5,883 bases of DNA, from positions 5,158-11,040 of the forward strand of contig DFYV01000099.1 of the NCBI GenBank assembly GCA_002383425.1, written 5' to 3'. This document shows positions 1 through 4,908 of this stretch, in pieces. Positions within the stretch are counted from its first letter, which is position 1. Every line of letters begins with the position of its first letter. This DNA comes from Bacteroidales bacterium UBA4073. Its GTDB lineage: Bacteria > Bacteroidota > Bacteroidia > Bacteroidales > Tenuifilaceae. A program made the position numbers and the translations under genes. The notes under the pieces are model-generated. The model had not been told where the DNA came from, did no database searches, and saw only the letters and a list, made by a program, of their open reading frames with translations.

Positions 1-84
1 GCACACTGATAACACGGATTAGGCTCATTTTCACGGATTATACCCGTGATTATCCGTTACATCCGTTACATCCGTGTTCTATTT
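1..84. repeat. 84-bp direct repeat A, copy 1
   Basis: This copy aligns without gaps to 270-353 with 5 mismatches in 84 positions (26, 47, 64, 67, 68). It begins at the window edge and may extend further left. Inside it, aacacggat (11-19) is complementary to atccgtgtt (70-78), and an inner acggat/atccgt pair also exists, so a single strand can fold into a long imperfect hairpin. The motif acacggatt recurs as cacggatta. There is no open reading frame. From memory, repeats built on 'cacggatt' are common between genes in Bacteroidota, but I cannot search to confirm that. Confidence 0.9.
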
Positions 85-113
85 ACGTTTATAGCACCAC
101 AAAAAAATTACAC

Positions 114-260
114 AGATTTCGGATTCAAAATTTCAGATTCCAAATTCAAGATTCATAATTCATAATTAAAGATTCGTAATTCGTAATTCGTAATTCGTAA
201 TTCGTAATTCAAACCCCTGCTTTCCGAACAACGAACAACTGCCAGCCATCAACCATCAAC
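114..260. repeat. 7-bp tandem repeat block with changing unit
   Basis: The block reads as 21 consecutive heptamers in one unbroken register. From 114 to 211 the units are variants of (n)(a/g)attc(n), for example ggattca, agattcc and agattca. They become perfect as four taattcg copies at 177-204 (the 7-bp period is exact from 172 to 210). Still in the same register, gaacaac occurs twice (226-239) and catcaac twice (247-260), with non-repeated heptamers between. The period of 7 does not match codon length and stops appear in every frame, so it is non-coding. Repeat A flanks the block on both sides. Confidence 0.85.
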
Positions 261-269
261 AATTTAATA

Positions 270-353
270 GCACACTGATAACACGGATTAGGCTGATTTT
301 CACGGATTATACCCGAGATTATCCGTTACATCTGTGTCATCCGTGTTCTATTT
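270..353. repeat. 84-bp direct repeat A, copy 2
   Basis: Second copy of the repeat at 1-84, offset by 269 nt, with 79 of 84 positions identical and no gaps. It keeps the same imperfect inverted-repeat arms. Three of the five differences cluster at 333-337, where this copy reads atctgtgtc instead of atccgttac. The pair encloses the heptamer block, giving a repeat-array-repeat layout. Confidence 0.9.
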
Positions 354-380
354 CTCACATCATGGCTAAACGATACCTTG

Positions 381-484
381 TAGCTGCCATGCCGTAAGGC
401 AAAGCTTGTTATTTGCTGGTATTTGTTTGTGGCCCGGAGACCGCAGTTTAAGCAAGCGTAGTCAGGAGACTACGCTTAGCATGG
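381..484. repeat. 104-bp direct repeat B, copy 1
   Basis: This copy matches 4156-4259 at 101 of 104 positions without gaps (differences at 405, 411 and 436). Similarity continues patchily to the left in the same register: tggctaaa at 363-370 equals 4138-4145. The real element may therefore start near 355, with a diverged stretch at 371-380. It contains a perfect hairpin at 454-477. An open frame of 66 codons crosses it on the plus strand, but this is not convincing as a gene. The copies lie on either side of the four-gene cassette at 716-3604. Confidence 0.92.
454..477. other. Perfect 10-bp stem-loop in repeat B copy 1
   Basis: The arms aagcgtagtc (454-463) and gactacgctt (468-477) are exact reverse complements around the 4-nt loop agga. 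The identical hairpin occurs at 4229-4252. No T-run follows on either strand, so it is not a standard intrinsic terminator. It may mark the repeat's recognition or folding element. Confidence 0.85.
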
Positions 485-555
485 ATCGCAAATGTCGCAG
501 ATTTTTTCTTTGCGAACTTTGCGTAAAAACTTGGCGTTCTTTGTGGTTTTTTATC
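484..555. repeat. Degenerate short-period repeat (ctttgcg type)
   Basis: Four related units follow one another: ctttgcgaa (508), ctttgcgtaaaaa (517), cttggcgtt (530) and ctttgtggtt (539). Spacing is 9-13 nt. The preceding stretch, with atcgcaaa and gtcgcaga, looks like further decayed units. It directly abuts repeat B. From memory, similar 'ctttgcg' strings are common intergenic repeats in Bacteroidota. I see no coding signal. Confidence 0.55.
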
Positions 556-715
556 ATCAGTTTATATTTTCATTATTTCAATTTTTACCACAAAGGCAAT
601 ATCTGATCGTTATAATCATGCCCGTGTGTGTCTAAAATCCGTCATGGGTGTTTCACTTTTATAAGATTTTATAGTAAGCTCATAGCATTTCCAGGGGAAT
701 TTCTGAAATCTGCGT
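556..715. other. Non-coding 3' flank of the four-gene cassette
   Basis: This AT-rich stretch lies downstream of the last cassette gene. The only structure I see is a weak stem, tataa/ttata around gatt, near 660-674. It is too short and AT-rich to call a terminator. No gene or RNA is recognisable here. Confidence 0.4.
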
Positions 716-1777
716 TCAAATATTTTCTAAAATTTTAACCTTAAAGAATACTTCTTTCTTATCATGAGTAAAATTATGATTTAAATATTCGGCTGATTTG
801 ATATAAACTATTCCATTTTTTATACCATACTGGAATTTTGAAATTATTTCGTGAATATTTGAATTGAATGAAATTTTTGATTCACTCAAAAATTCTGTAA
901 TTCTATTAGTTTCTCTGTCAATGAAAAAGTACTCCATTGTTGAATCAACCAATGTTTTGTCTTGTGGATGTACATAAACTTTTTTTGTATTGATTACTCT
1001 TAACGACGGATTTTGCGATTTACTTACATCAAACCTGCAATTATTTTTGGTGTAAAATGGATTAGATAAAGGTTTTTTTGTGAATCTTAAGGGGTTTAGA
1101 ACAAATATTAAATGTGGTTGTTCGAATAAATCGTAGAAATCTCTCATTACAATATTGTGTATAATGTTAGTATAAACCTTTTTATTAGATTCAAAATTAT
1201 AATCAAAAACAATTGTATCGTTAAATTCGTAAAAATTTTGTAAATTATTATCGGTAGGTTTATAATTAACATATCCCTTACTGAATGCAATTAATGAGTC
1301 ATTTAAATAGATTGATATTTCAATACTATATTTTACATGGAGTGGGTGATTATTAAAATCGATGAACGAAGTTTTTAATACCCGATTAAGATGTTCGTAT
1401 GCAAATAATTTTTTTGCATTTATTGTAACATCGCTTATTTCATAGATTTTTGGTTTTAATGGTACTGTATGTTGAAGCTTACTATGGTCAAAAGAAAAAC
1501 TTTCTTCCTCATAACCAATTGCACTTACATATATGGTAACGACACCGTTTTCTTCATTAAATGTTGTGGGGTTAACTAAAACATCACCCTCATTGTTAGC
1601 AATTTTACCAAAACTTTTTGTTGCATCATAAATAGTTGCATAAGGTATTGGCTGATGTGTTTCATAATCCACTATTTTTATATAGGTCTGTGCGTGTAGA
1701 TTGTCTATATAAAAATTTATGGCTAATAGCATTACTGCTAATATTTTAGTTAAGATTTGTCTCATATACCTTGTCAT
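716..1777 (-). CDS. Exported protein with CarboxypepD_reg-like domain
   Basis: A predicted exported protein of 353 residues, last gene of the cassette. It has a basic N-terminus and a hydrophobic segment (about 10-25), with a likely signal peptidase I cut after LHA (27-29), leaving QTYIKIVD at the mature end. Residues 31-120 fit the CarboxypepD_reg-like beta-sandwich of Bacteroidota: 'HQPIPYATIYD', a turn with 'NNEGDVLV', then 'VSAIGYEEESF' and 'ISDVTINAKK'. In other proteins this domain often precedes a TonB-dependent barrel or an envelope module. Here the chain is far too short for a barrel. Residues 120-353 are mostly beta-rich and I do not recognise them. The first ATG overlaps the upstream gene by 32 nt. 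Met5 would still give a good signal peptide and a 20-nt overlap, so the start is uncertain. The overlap implies translational coupling to the thioredoxin-like gene. Function unknown; a structural or peptide-handling role in the envelope is inference. Confidence 0.85.
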   Translation of the reverse strand: MTRYMRQILTKILAVMLLAINFYIDNLHAQTYIKIVDYETHQPIPYATIYDATKSFGKIANNEGDVLVNPTTFNEENGVVTIYVSAIGYEEESFSFDHSKLQHTVPLKPKIYEISDVTINAKKLFAYEHLNRVLKTSFIDFNNHPLHVKYSIEISIYLNDSLIAFSKGYVNYKPTDNNLQNFYEFNDTIVFDYNFESNKKVYTNIIHNIVMRDFYDLFEQPHLIFVLNPLRFTKKPLSNPFYTKNNCRFDVSKSQNPSLRVINTKKVYVHPQDKTLVDSTMEYFFIDRETNRITEFLSESKISFNSNIHEIISKFQYGIKNGIVYIKSAEYLNHNFTHDKKEVFFKVKILENI

Positions 1778-2312
1778 TTATTTTGTTAAGCATTTCAATT
1801 GTTATGTCAGGATTGTTTTTATCAAAAAAATTCAAAATTAAATTTTGTTCCGTTCTAAGGATAAAGTAGGGAACATTTATGGAATCAAGGCTATCAAATT
1901 GTATGTCGGTGTTCAAAATATTAAAACCATTAGTTTTTAAATCATTAGTAAAACCAGCATTTCTGTTGTTTGTGATAATAGTATAATTGCTTGTTTTGAA
2001 ATTTTCTGTAATATGCTGTAGAATTGGGCTGTAGCAGTCAATACATGTGTTTTTATTGATTCTTATGTATATTTTATTTTTTTCTAATATTTTAAGTAAA
2101 ATATTTAAATCGTCGGATATTAAAAAGTTGATTTTTGATAATTCTGTCAACTCCCTATTCTGCCTTTCAAATTTAATAATATCGTTTAACAGTTTGTTTC
2201 TATCTTGAACTAATTCAATCTTTTTGTTGAATGTTTTAATGCAATATATATAAAAAACTAAAAATATAATCAGAAAAGAGCAAATATAAAATATAATATT
2301 TTTTGTTTTCAT
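1746..2312 (-). CDS. Membrane-anchored thioredoxin-like protein (CIDC)
   Basis: A 188-residue protein with one N-terminal membrane segment (about 6-24), a charged, probably coiled-coil linker (about 28-62) and a C-terminal domain that reads as a diverged thioredoxin fold. In that domain a strand, IYIRIN (81-86), leads into CIDC (90-93) and a helix. Then come a second strand YTIIT (110-114), VPYFIL (147-152) with Pro148 in the cis-proline position, a beta hairpin and a final helix. CxxC plus a cis-proline is the redox-active layout of thioredoxins and TlpA/ResA-type proteins. The N-in, C-out topology would put CIDC outside the cytoplasmic membrane. The ATG lies 2 nt after the propeller gene's stop and the 3' end overlaps the next gene, so it is tightly coupled to both. 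A likely role is disulfide exchange on an exported partner, possibly the two-cysteine peptide of this cassette; that is inference. Sequence similarity to known thioredoxins is low, so the family call rests on motif order. Confidence 0.75.
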   Translation of the reverse strand: MKTKNIIFYICSFLIIFLVFYIYCIKTFNKKIELVQDRNKLLNDIIKFERQNRELTELSKINFLISDDLNILLKILEKNKIYIRINKNTCIDCYSPILQHITENFKTSNYTIITNNRNAGFTNDLKTNGFNILNTDIQFDSLDSINVPYFILRTEQNLILNFFDKNNPDITIEMLNKINDKVYETNLN

Positions 2313-2314
2313 AC

Positions 2315-3340
2315 TTAATTATTTTTCAATTTTCCAAAAACCAGATCGCCTGTATTATCATCGTAAAATATCATTAGATTGCCAGCTATACTTATTGGTA
2401 AATCTAATGATTCCCCTTCATATTTAAATGATTTGATTGTTGCAATAGCTTTTCTTCCTTTAATTACTAACAGGTTATTCTGATTGCCCATCAAAAAATT
2501 GATAAAAAAGAAGTTGGATGTCTTATGCAGTTGACTAATTATGCATAATTCATTTTTAATAAAGTAATGATTACGTTCATTAAAATCGGTTAATTTATAA
2601 AATTTTTCATCGAGGTTATGGCTGTTGAAGTCAAAACTAATGTAAGGTTTTGCTTTACTATTACAAAATGAATAAACGGTATTATCACCCGGTATAACAT
2701 AAAATATAGTATCGTTTAGTTTAGTGAAAACTTTAGGGACTTCAAAATCCTCATCTTCGCTAAACATTTTATCCGATGAAAAGGTTTTTTGTTTGGTGTA
2801 ATAGTTATATGCCATTATTCTACCTTCGTGTGGTTCATAACAAAGCGCAATAAATGATGAAGTATCAATAAATTCAAATTGAACCATGTAGAATGGTATA
2901 GAAAAAGTTCTGATGAATTTACCTTCTGAATTATAGTAATTCAATTTGTTTGAAGTATTATCAAAAATAGCAATAACTCCGTTGGGTAGTACGGAAAAAT
3001 CGAAGCATTCAATATATTCTTCAGGTCCTTTGCCAACCTGTCCAATTTTTGTAATAGTTTTATTTTTTAGGTCGATTTTTTTCAGTGTTACACGACTAAA
3101 AAGATTATGCTCAATTAGGTATATGGCATCGGAGTTAATTCTTATTTTAGATATTTCACCCAGTGGGATCTGATACCCAAATAAATCTGACAGTTTCCAT
3201 ACGGTATCGCAAAATTCAACAAGTTCCACTTCATCATAGCTATTGACTTTAAGGGGTTCGATTACAGTTTCCTGTCTATTACTACAGCTATAAGCCCCAA
3301 TTAATGCCATGGTAAAAATTAAATAGTAAATTCTTTTCAT
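2315..3340 (-). CDS. 6-bladed beta-propeller lipoprotein
   Basis: A 341-residue lipoprotein. The signal peptide ends in a lipobox, AYSC (16-19), with Cys19 as the lipidated residue, followed by a short flexible stretch. From about residue 45 to the end the sequence is a run of beta-strands typical of the Bacteroidota 6-bladed beta-propeller family. The hallmark motif is 'IGQVGKGPEEY' (99-109), followed by 'FDFSVLPNGVIAIFD' and 'YNSEGKFIRTF', the standard blade pattern. Length is normal for the family. No catalytic motif is visible. Members are usually taken as ligand- or peptide-binding envelope proteins, often next to genes for small exported peptides. That is the arrangement here: the peptide gene lies 60 nt upstream and the thioredoxin-like gene 2 nt downstream. 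Expression may be reduced relative to the peptide by the hairpin in the 60-nt spacer. The family call is secure; the ligand is unknown. Confidence 0.9.
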   Translation of the reverse strand: MKRIYYLIFTMALIGAYSCSNRQETVIEPLKVNSYDEVELVEFCDTVWKLSDLFGYQIPLGEISKIRINSDAIYLIEHNLFSRVTLKKIDLKNKTITKIGQVGKGPEEYIECFDFSVLPNGVIAIFDNTSNKLNYYNSEGKFIRTFSIPFYMVQFEFIDTSSFIALCYEPHEGRIMAYNYYTKQKTFSSDKMFSEDEDFEVPKVFTKLNDTIFYVIPGDNTVYSFCNSKAKPYISFDFNSHNLDEKFYKLTDFNERNHYFIKNELCIISQLHKTSNFFFINFLMGNQNNLLVIKGRKAIATIKSFKYEGESLDLPISIAGNLMIFYDDNTGDLVFGKLKNN

Positions 3341-3365
3341 ACCATTATAAGTTTGTTTATTTGAA

Positions 3366-3392
3366 GGGATAGGTCGTTGAACGATCTATCCC
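3366..3392 (-). promoter_or_regulatory. Intercistronic stem-loop between peptide and propeller genes
   Basis: The arms gggataggtcgt (3366-3377) and acgatctatccc (3381-3392) pair over 12 positions around a 3-nt loop. In the minus-strand RNA 11 of the 12 are Watson-Crick pairs and one is A-C. The structure lies entirely between the peptide stop and the propeller start and is not followed by a U-run. This suits a processing or 3'-protection site that keeps the peptide message abundant relative to the downstream genes. A weak attenuator is possible. Confidence 0.7.
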
Positions 3393-3400
3393 AATTTAAC

Positions 3401-3604
3401 TTAGTATTGTATTACACAAATACCATCTCCTCCTTTGCAGTTGTTTTGACCGCCAAAAATCCCTCTGTTTTTATAATTAGGGAAGGAATCTCTTTTACCA
3501 GGCTCTTTATCGGCCTTTACAATATTATTTGCAAAGGTTGTAAATAAAATGGGAAGGGTGAATATACCAATTAATATTAAAGGTTTGTTTTTAAGATGTT
3601 TCAT
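3401..3604 (-). CDS. Small exported two-cysteine peptide
   Basis: A 67-residue product, first gene of the cassette. The N-terminus has four basic residues or His, then a hydrophobic core (about 9-24), ending at TTFA (22-25) or further on at VKA (29-31). Either could be a signal peptidase site. The mature part of roughly 35-42 residues is polar and basic, rich in Gly and Asn, and ends in 'NNCKGGDGICVIQY' with two cysteines seven residues apart (C56, C63) that could form one disulfide. It resembles in layout the small exported peptides (such as NVEALA proteins) that sit beside beta-propeller lipoproteins in Bacteroidota, but the NVEALA motif itself is absent. GG at 51-52 could instead be read as a double-glycine leader end, although a hydrophobic signal argues for Sec export. 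The only in-frame ATG is used. Its position behind a promoter candidate and ahead of a hairpin suggests higher expression than its neighbours. Function unknown. Confidence 0.75.
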   Translation of the reverse strand: MKHLKNKPLILIGIFTLPILFTTFANNIVKADKEPGKRDSFPNYKNRGIFGGQNNCKGGDGICVIQY

Positions 3605-3622
3605 CTTTCGTTTAATTTTATG

Positions 3623-3704
3623 GTTTAACGTTTAGCGTGGCAATCCGAAACTTTATGTTTTAGCAACGGGTTGCTTCGCCTTTTTTGTCCGCTCAGGGTT
3701 GGAC
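3623..3704. other. attC-like folded site (integron-type), candidate
   Basis: On the plus strand GTTTAAC (3623-3629) fits the RYYYAAC box and GTTGGAC (3698-3704) fits GTTRRRY. The two pair over all seven positions if two G-T pairs are allowed. After 4-nt unpaired spacers on each side, AGCGTGGCAA (3634-3643) pairs with TTGTCCGCT with one bulged T and one G-T pair. The centre carries its own small hairpin. This order of boxes, spacer, inner arms with an extra base, and variable tip is that of integron attC sites, and 82 bp is within the usual size. The peptide start codon lies 18 nt beyond it, as a cassette gene would. No integrase gene and no second site are in view, so this remains a candidate. 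Confidence 0.35.
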
Positions 3705-3955
3705 TACAGCCGGGTGTTTAAAGTACTTGGCTTGCCCCCTGCGCATGGCTTACTGCCACTGAATACAAACTGGCATTAAGCTGTTTTCGGATCCTGCGCT
3801 GGGCGGAAAAGTCCGATCACCCTGCATGGCAGAAGAAATTGGGTTTTTTAGCTCATCTTTTCTGGAATTTGGCTTACTTAGATACATCTGTTTAACCTGT
3901 TCTCTATTTTTAAGGATACCTCTAAAATCTGTTTTTTTGGTGCCGTTGTTTTAGG

Positions 3956-3986
3956 CAAAGCTAAAACGTTTTTTGTAAATACCAAA
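3956..3986 (-). promoter_or_regulatory. Bacteroidota-type promoter candidate
   Basis: Read on the minus strand, TTTG (3986-3983) is followed after 19 nt by TAGCTTTG (3963-3956). These match the -33 and -7 elements (TTTG and TAnnTTTG) described for Bacteroidota housekeeping promoters. It is the only TAnnTTTG match I found between plsY and the peptide gene. Transcription would start near 3950, leaving a leader of about 345 nt before the peptide ATG. Confidence 0.5.
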
Positions 3987-3999
3987 TTTTTGCTCCCAC

Positions 4000-4026
4000 A
4001 AAATATATGTTTTATAACATATTTTT
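4000..4026. terminator. AT-rich hairpin with flanking T-runs, possible terminator
   Basis: The arms atatgtt (4005-4011) and aacatat (4016-4022) are perfect complements around ttat. After one mismatch, outer A/T pairs extend the stem to about 11 pairs, and T-runs follow on both strands. It lies downstream of plsY on the transcribed strand and just upstream of the promoter candidate, so it could end lipid-operon transcripts. The stem is nearly all A-T and therefore weak. Confidence 0.35.
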
Positions 4027-4155
4027 GCTGGTATTGCCATGCCAATTTCAAGTAGCTGCTCAGCTGGATTTCATGCGCTTTCCCATTGTTTCGCTCGGCG
4101 TAGTTTTGTGCGTTTGGATTTTATCGTATCTACACCGTGGCTAAAGTACAGATCA

Positions 4156-4259
4156 TAGCTGCCATGCCGTAAGGCAAAGTTTGTTCTTTGCTGGTATTTG
4201 TTTGTGGCCCTGAGACCGCAGTTTAAGCAAGCGTAGTCAGGAGACTACGCTTAGCATGG
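4156..4259. repeat. 104-bp direct repeat B, copy 2
   Basis: The second copy of the 381-484 element lies in the same orientation 3775 nt away, with 101 of 104 positions identical. It begins directly after diverged flank that still shares tggctaaa (4138-4145). At its right end the last 17 bp are duplicated in tandem and run into the end of plsY. With copy 1 it brackets the four-gene cassette. Confidence 0.92.
4229..4252. other. Perfect stem-loop in repeat B copy 2, 3' of plsY
   Basis: Same aagcgtagtc/gactacgctt stem with agga loop as at 454-477. It starts 15 nt past the plsY stop on the transcribed strand. No U-run follows. By position it could protect or define the 3' end of the lipid-operon transcript, although it arrived as part of a repeat. 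Confidence 0.8.
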
Positions 4260-4277
4260 GACTACGCTTAGCATGGG
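4244..4277. repeat. 17-bp perfect tandem duplication at the plsY 3' end
   Basis: The unit actacgcttagcatggg occurs at 4244-4260 and again at 4261-4277 without change. The first unit is the end of repeat B. The second carries the last codons (part of Asn, Pro, Cys) and stop codon of plsY, so the present protein terminus is repeat-derived. Confidence 0.92.
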
Positions 4278-4897
4278 TTCTGAATCTTTTTATTAGCATC
4301 TTTTCCCAATAGTACTTTTACTCTTATAGGAAGAAAATCTCTGTTAAAATATAATCCGACAATACCGCTGGCCCAAACCATAATTTTCACATCCATTGGG
4401 TGATTAAAAAATAAACAAGCAACAGCGCTAAAAGTAATTATTCCGAATGGTGTCCAAAAACTATGGTCTTTTTTAATCAGGGAAAAAACGATCAATGGAA
4501 TAATAATAAAAGCAGCAATCAGTTCTTTATGAATAAAAAACAGATATATTCCCATTAAAGTTCCGGCAGCACGTCCTCCTTTAAAATTAAAGAACAAAGG
4601 ATAACCATGCCCTATTATTGCTCCAATGCCGATTAGCCCCAGAGAAATTGTGGATAAATTAAAAAAATAATTTCCAAGAAGCATTGGTATTAATGCCTTT
4701 GAGCCGTCTAAAAGTCCGGTTAAAATACCCCAAAACTTGCCTGTACTTCTAAAAGTATTAGCGGCACCAGGATTATTATTACCCAAATTTCTGATATCTT
4801 CTCCTTTCACCAGTTTTGTAATAACCCAGGCAAACAATATTGAACCCGTGAGATACCCTGATAATAAGCATATTATATATGTTAAATAAGTATTCAT
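4268..4897 (-). CDS. plsY: PlsY-type acyl-phosphate glycerol-3-phosphate acyltransferase, divergent
   Basis: A 209-residue polytopic membrane protein of the PlsY family, which moves an acyl group from acyl-phosphate to the 1-position of glycerol-3-phosphate. Family motif 1 is clear: 'SGYLTGSILFAW' (13-24) and 'GNNNPGAANTFR' (39-50). The 'LLDGSKALIP' segment (62-71) corresponds to the usual DxxKG region. Motif 2 is 'GHGYPLFFNFKGG' (96-108), but it continues RAAGT where family members usually have KGVAT. Motif 3, normally HxxNIxRLxxGxE, reads about 'FNRDFLPIRVKVLLGKD' (184-200): the His and Asn reported as important appear to be replaced, and Glu is Asp. Length is normal. It starts 11 nt after the DegV gene, so it is one operon with it. 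The final NPC and stop come from a 17-bp repeat unit. Family membership is sure; acceptor specificity may differ, and a second, classical plsY elsewhere is likely (inference). Confidence 0.9.
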   Translation of the reverse strand: MNTYLTYIICLLSGYLTGSILFAWVITKLVKGEDIRNLGNNNPGAANTFRSTGKFWGILTGLLDGSKALIPMLLGNYFFNLSTISLGLIGIGAIIGHGYPLFFNFKGGRAAGTLMGIYLFFIHKELIAAFIIIPLIVFSLIKKDHSFWTPFGIITFSAVACLFFNHPMDVKIMVWASGIVGLYFNRDFLPIRVKVLLGKDANKKIQNPC

Positions 4898-4908
4898 AAT
4901 TTTTAAAT

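Larger units (their letters stand above)
3605..4155. other. Gene-free, G+C-rich and structured leader region
   Basis: No gene survives in this 551-nt stretch; all frames are broken by stops. Composition changes sharply: my hand count for 3661-3840 is 94 G+C in 180, while sampled 60-nt lines in the cassette are 22-32%. Several short stems occur on either strand, such as agcaa/ttgct (3662-3675), tgcca/tggca near 3735-3775, cgga/tccg near 3804-3816 and ctgc/gcag near 3822-3832. If the promoter candidate at 3956-3986 is real, most of this is the 5' leader of the peptide operon. It matches no riboswitch that I recognise. A decayed mobile or dispersed repeat is the main alternative. Confidence 0.6.

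Noticed and set aside
1..353. CRISPR array
   Set aside because: There are only two long repeats with a tandem heptamer block between them. No set of short repeats with unique spacers and no cas gene is present.
406..606. Open frame of 66 codons on the plus strand
   Set aside because: It runs through repeat B and the ctttgcg repeat; the same repeat elsewhere (4156-4259) is not part of a corresponding gene. Composition and Cys/Phe-rich translation look like read-through of repeats.
656..676. Intrinsic terminator after the last cassette gene
   Set aside because: The tataa/ttata stem is 5 bp, all A-T, and lacks a clear T-run in the right place.
2946..3173. Plus-strand open frame inside the propeller gene
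   Set aside because: It lies antisense to a well-supported lipoprotein gene, with no family features of its own.
3401..3604. NVEALA family peptide
   Set aside because: The context and size fit, but the NVEALA motif itself is missing, so I describe it only as a similar exported peptide.
3401..3604. Double-glycine-leader bacteriocin or RiPP precursor
   Set aside because: The N-terminus is a hydrophobic Sec-type signal, and no modification enzyme or peptidase-ABC transporter is in the window. GG at 51-52 alone is weak evidence.
381..4259. Composite transposon or insertion sequence
   Set aside because: No transposase gene lies in or beside the repeats, and I found no target-site duplication at their outer edges.
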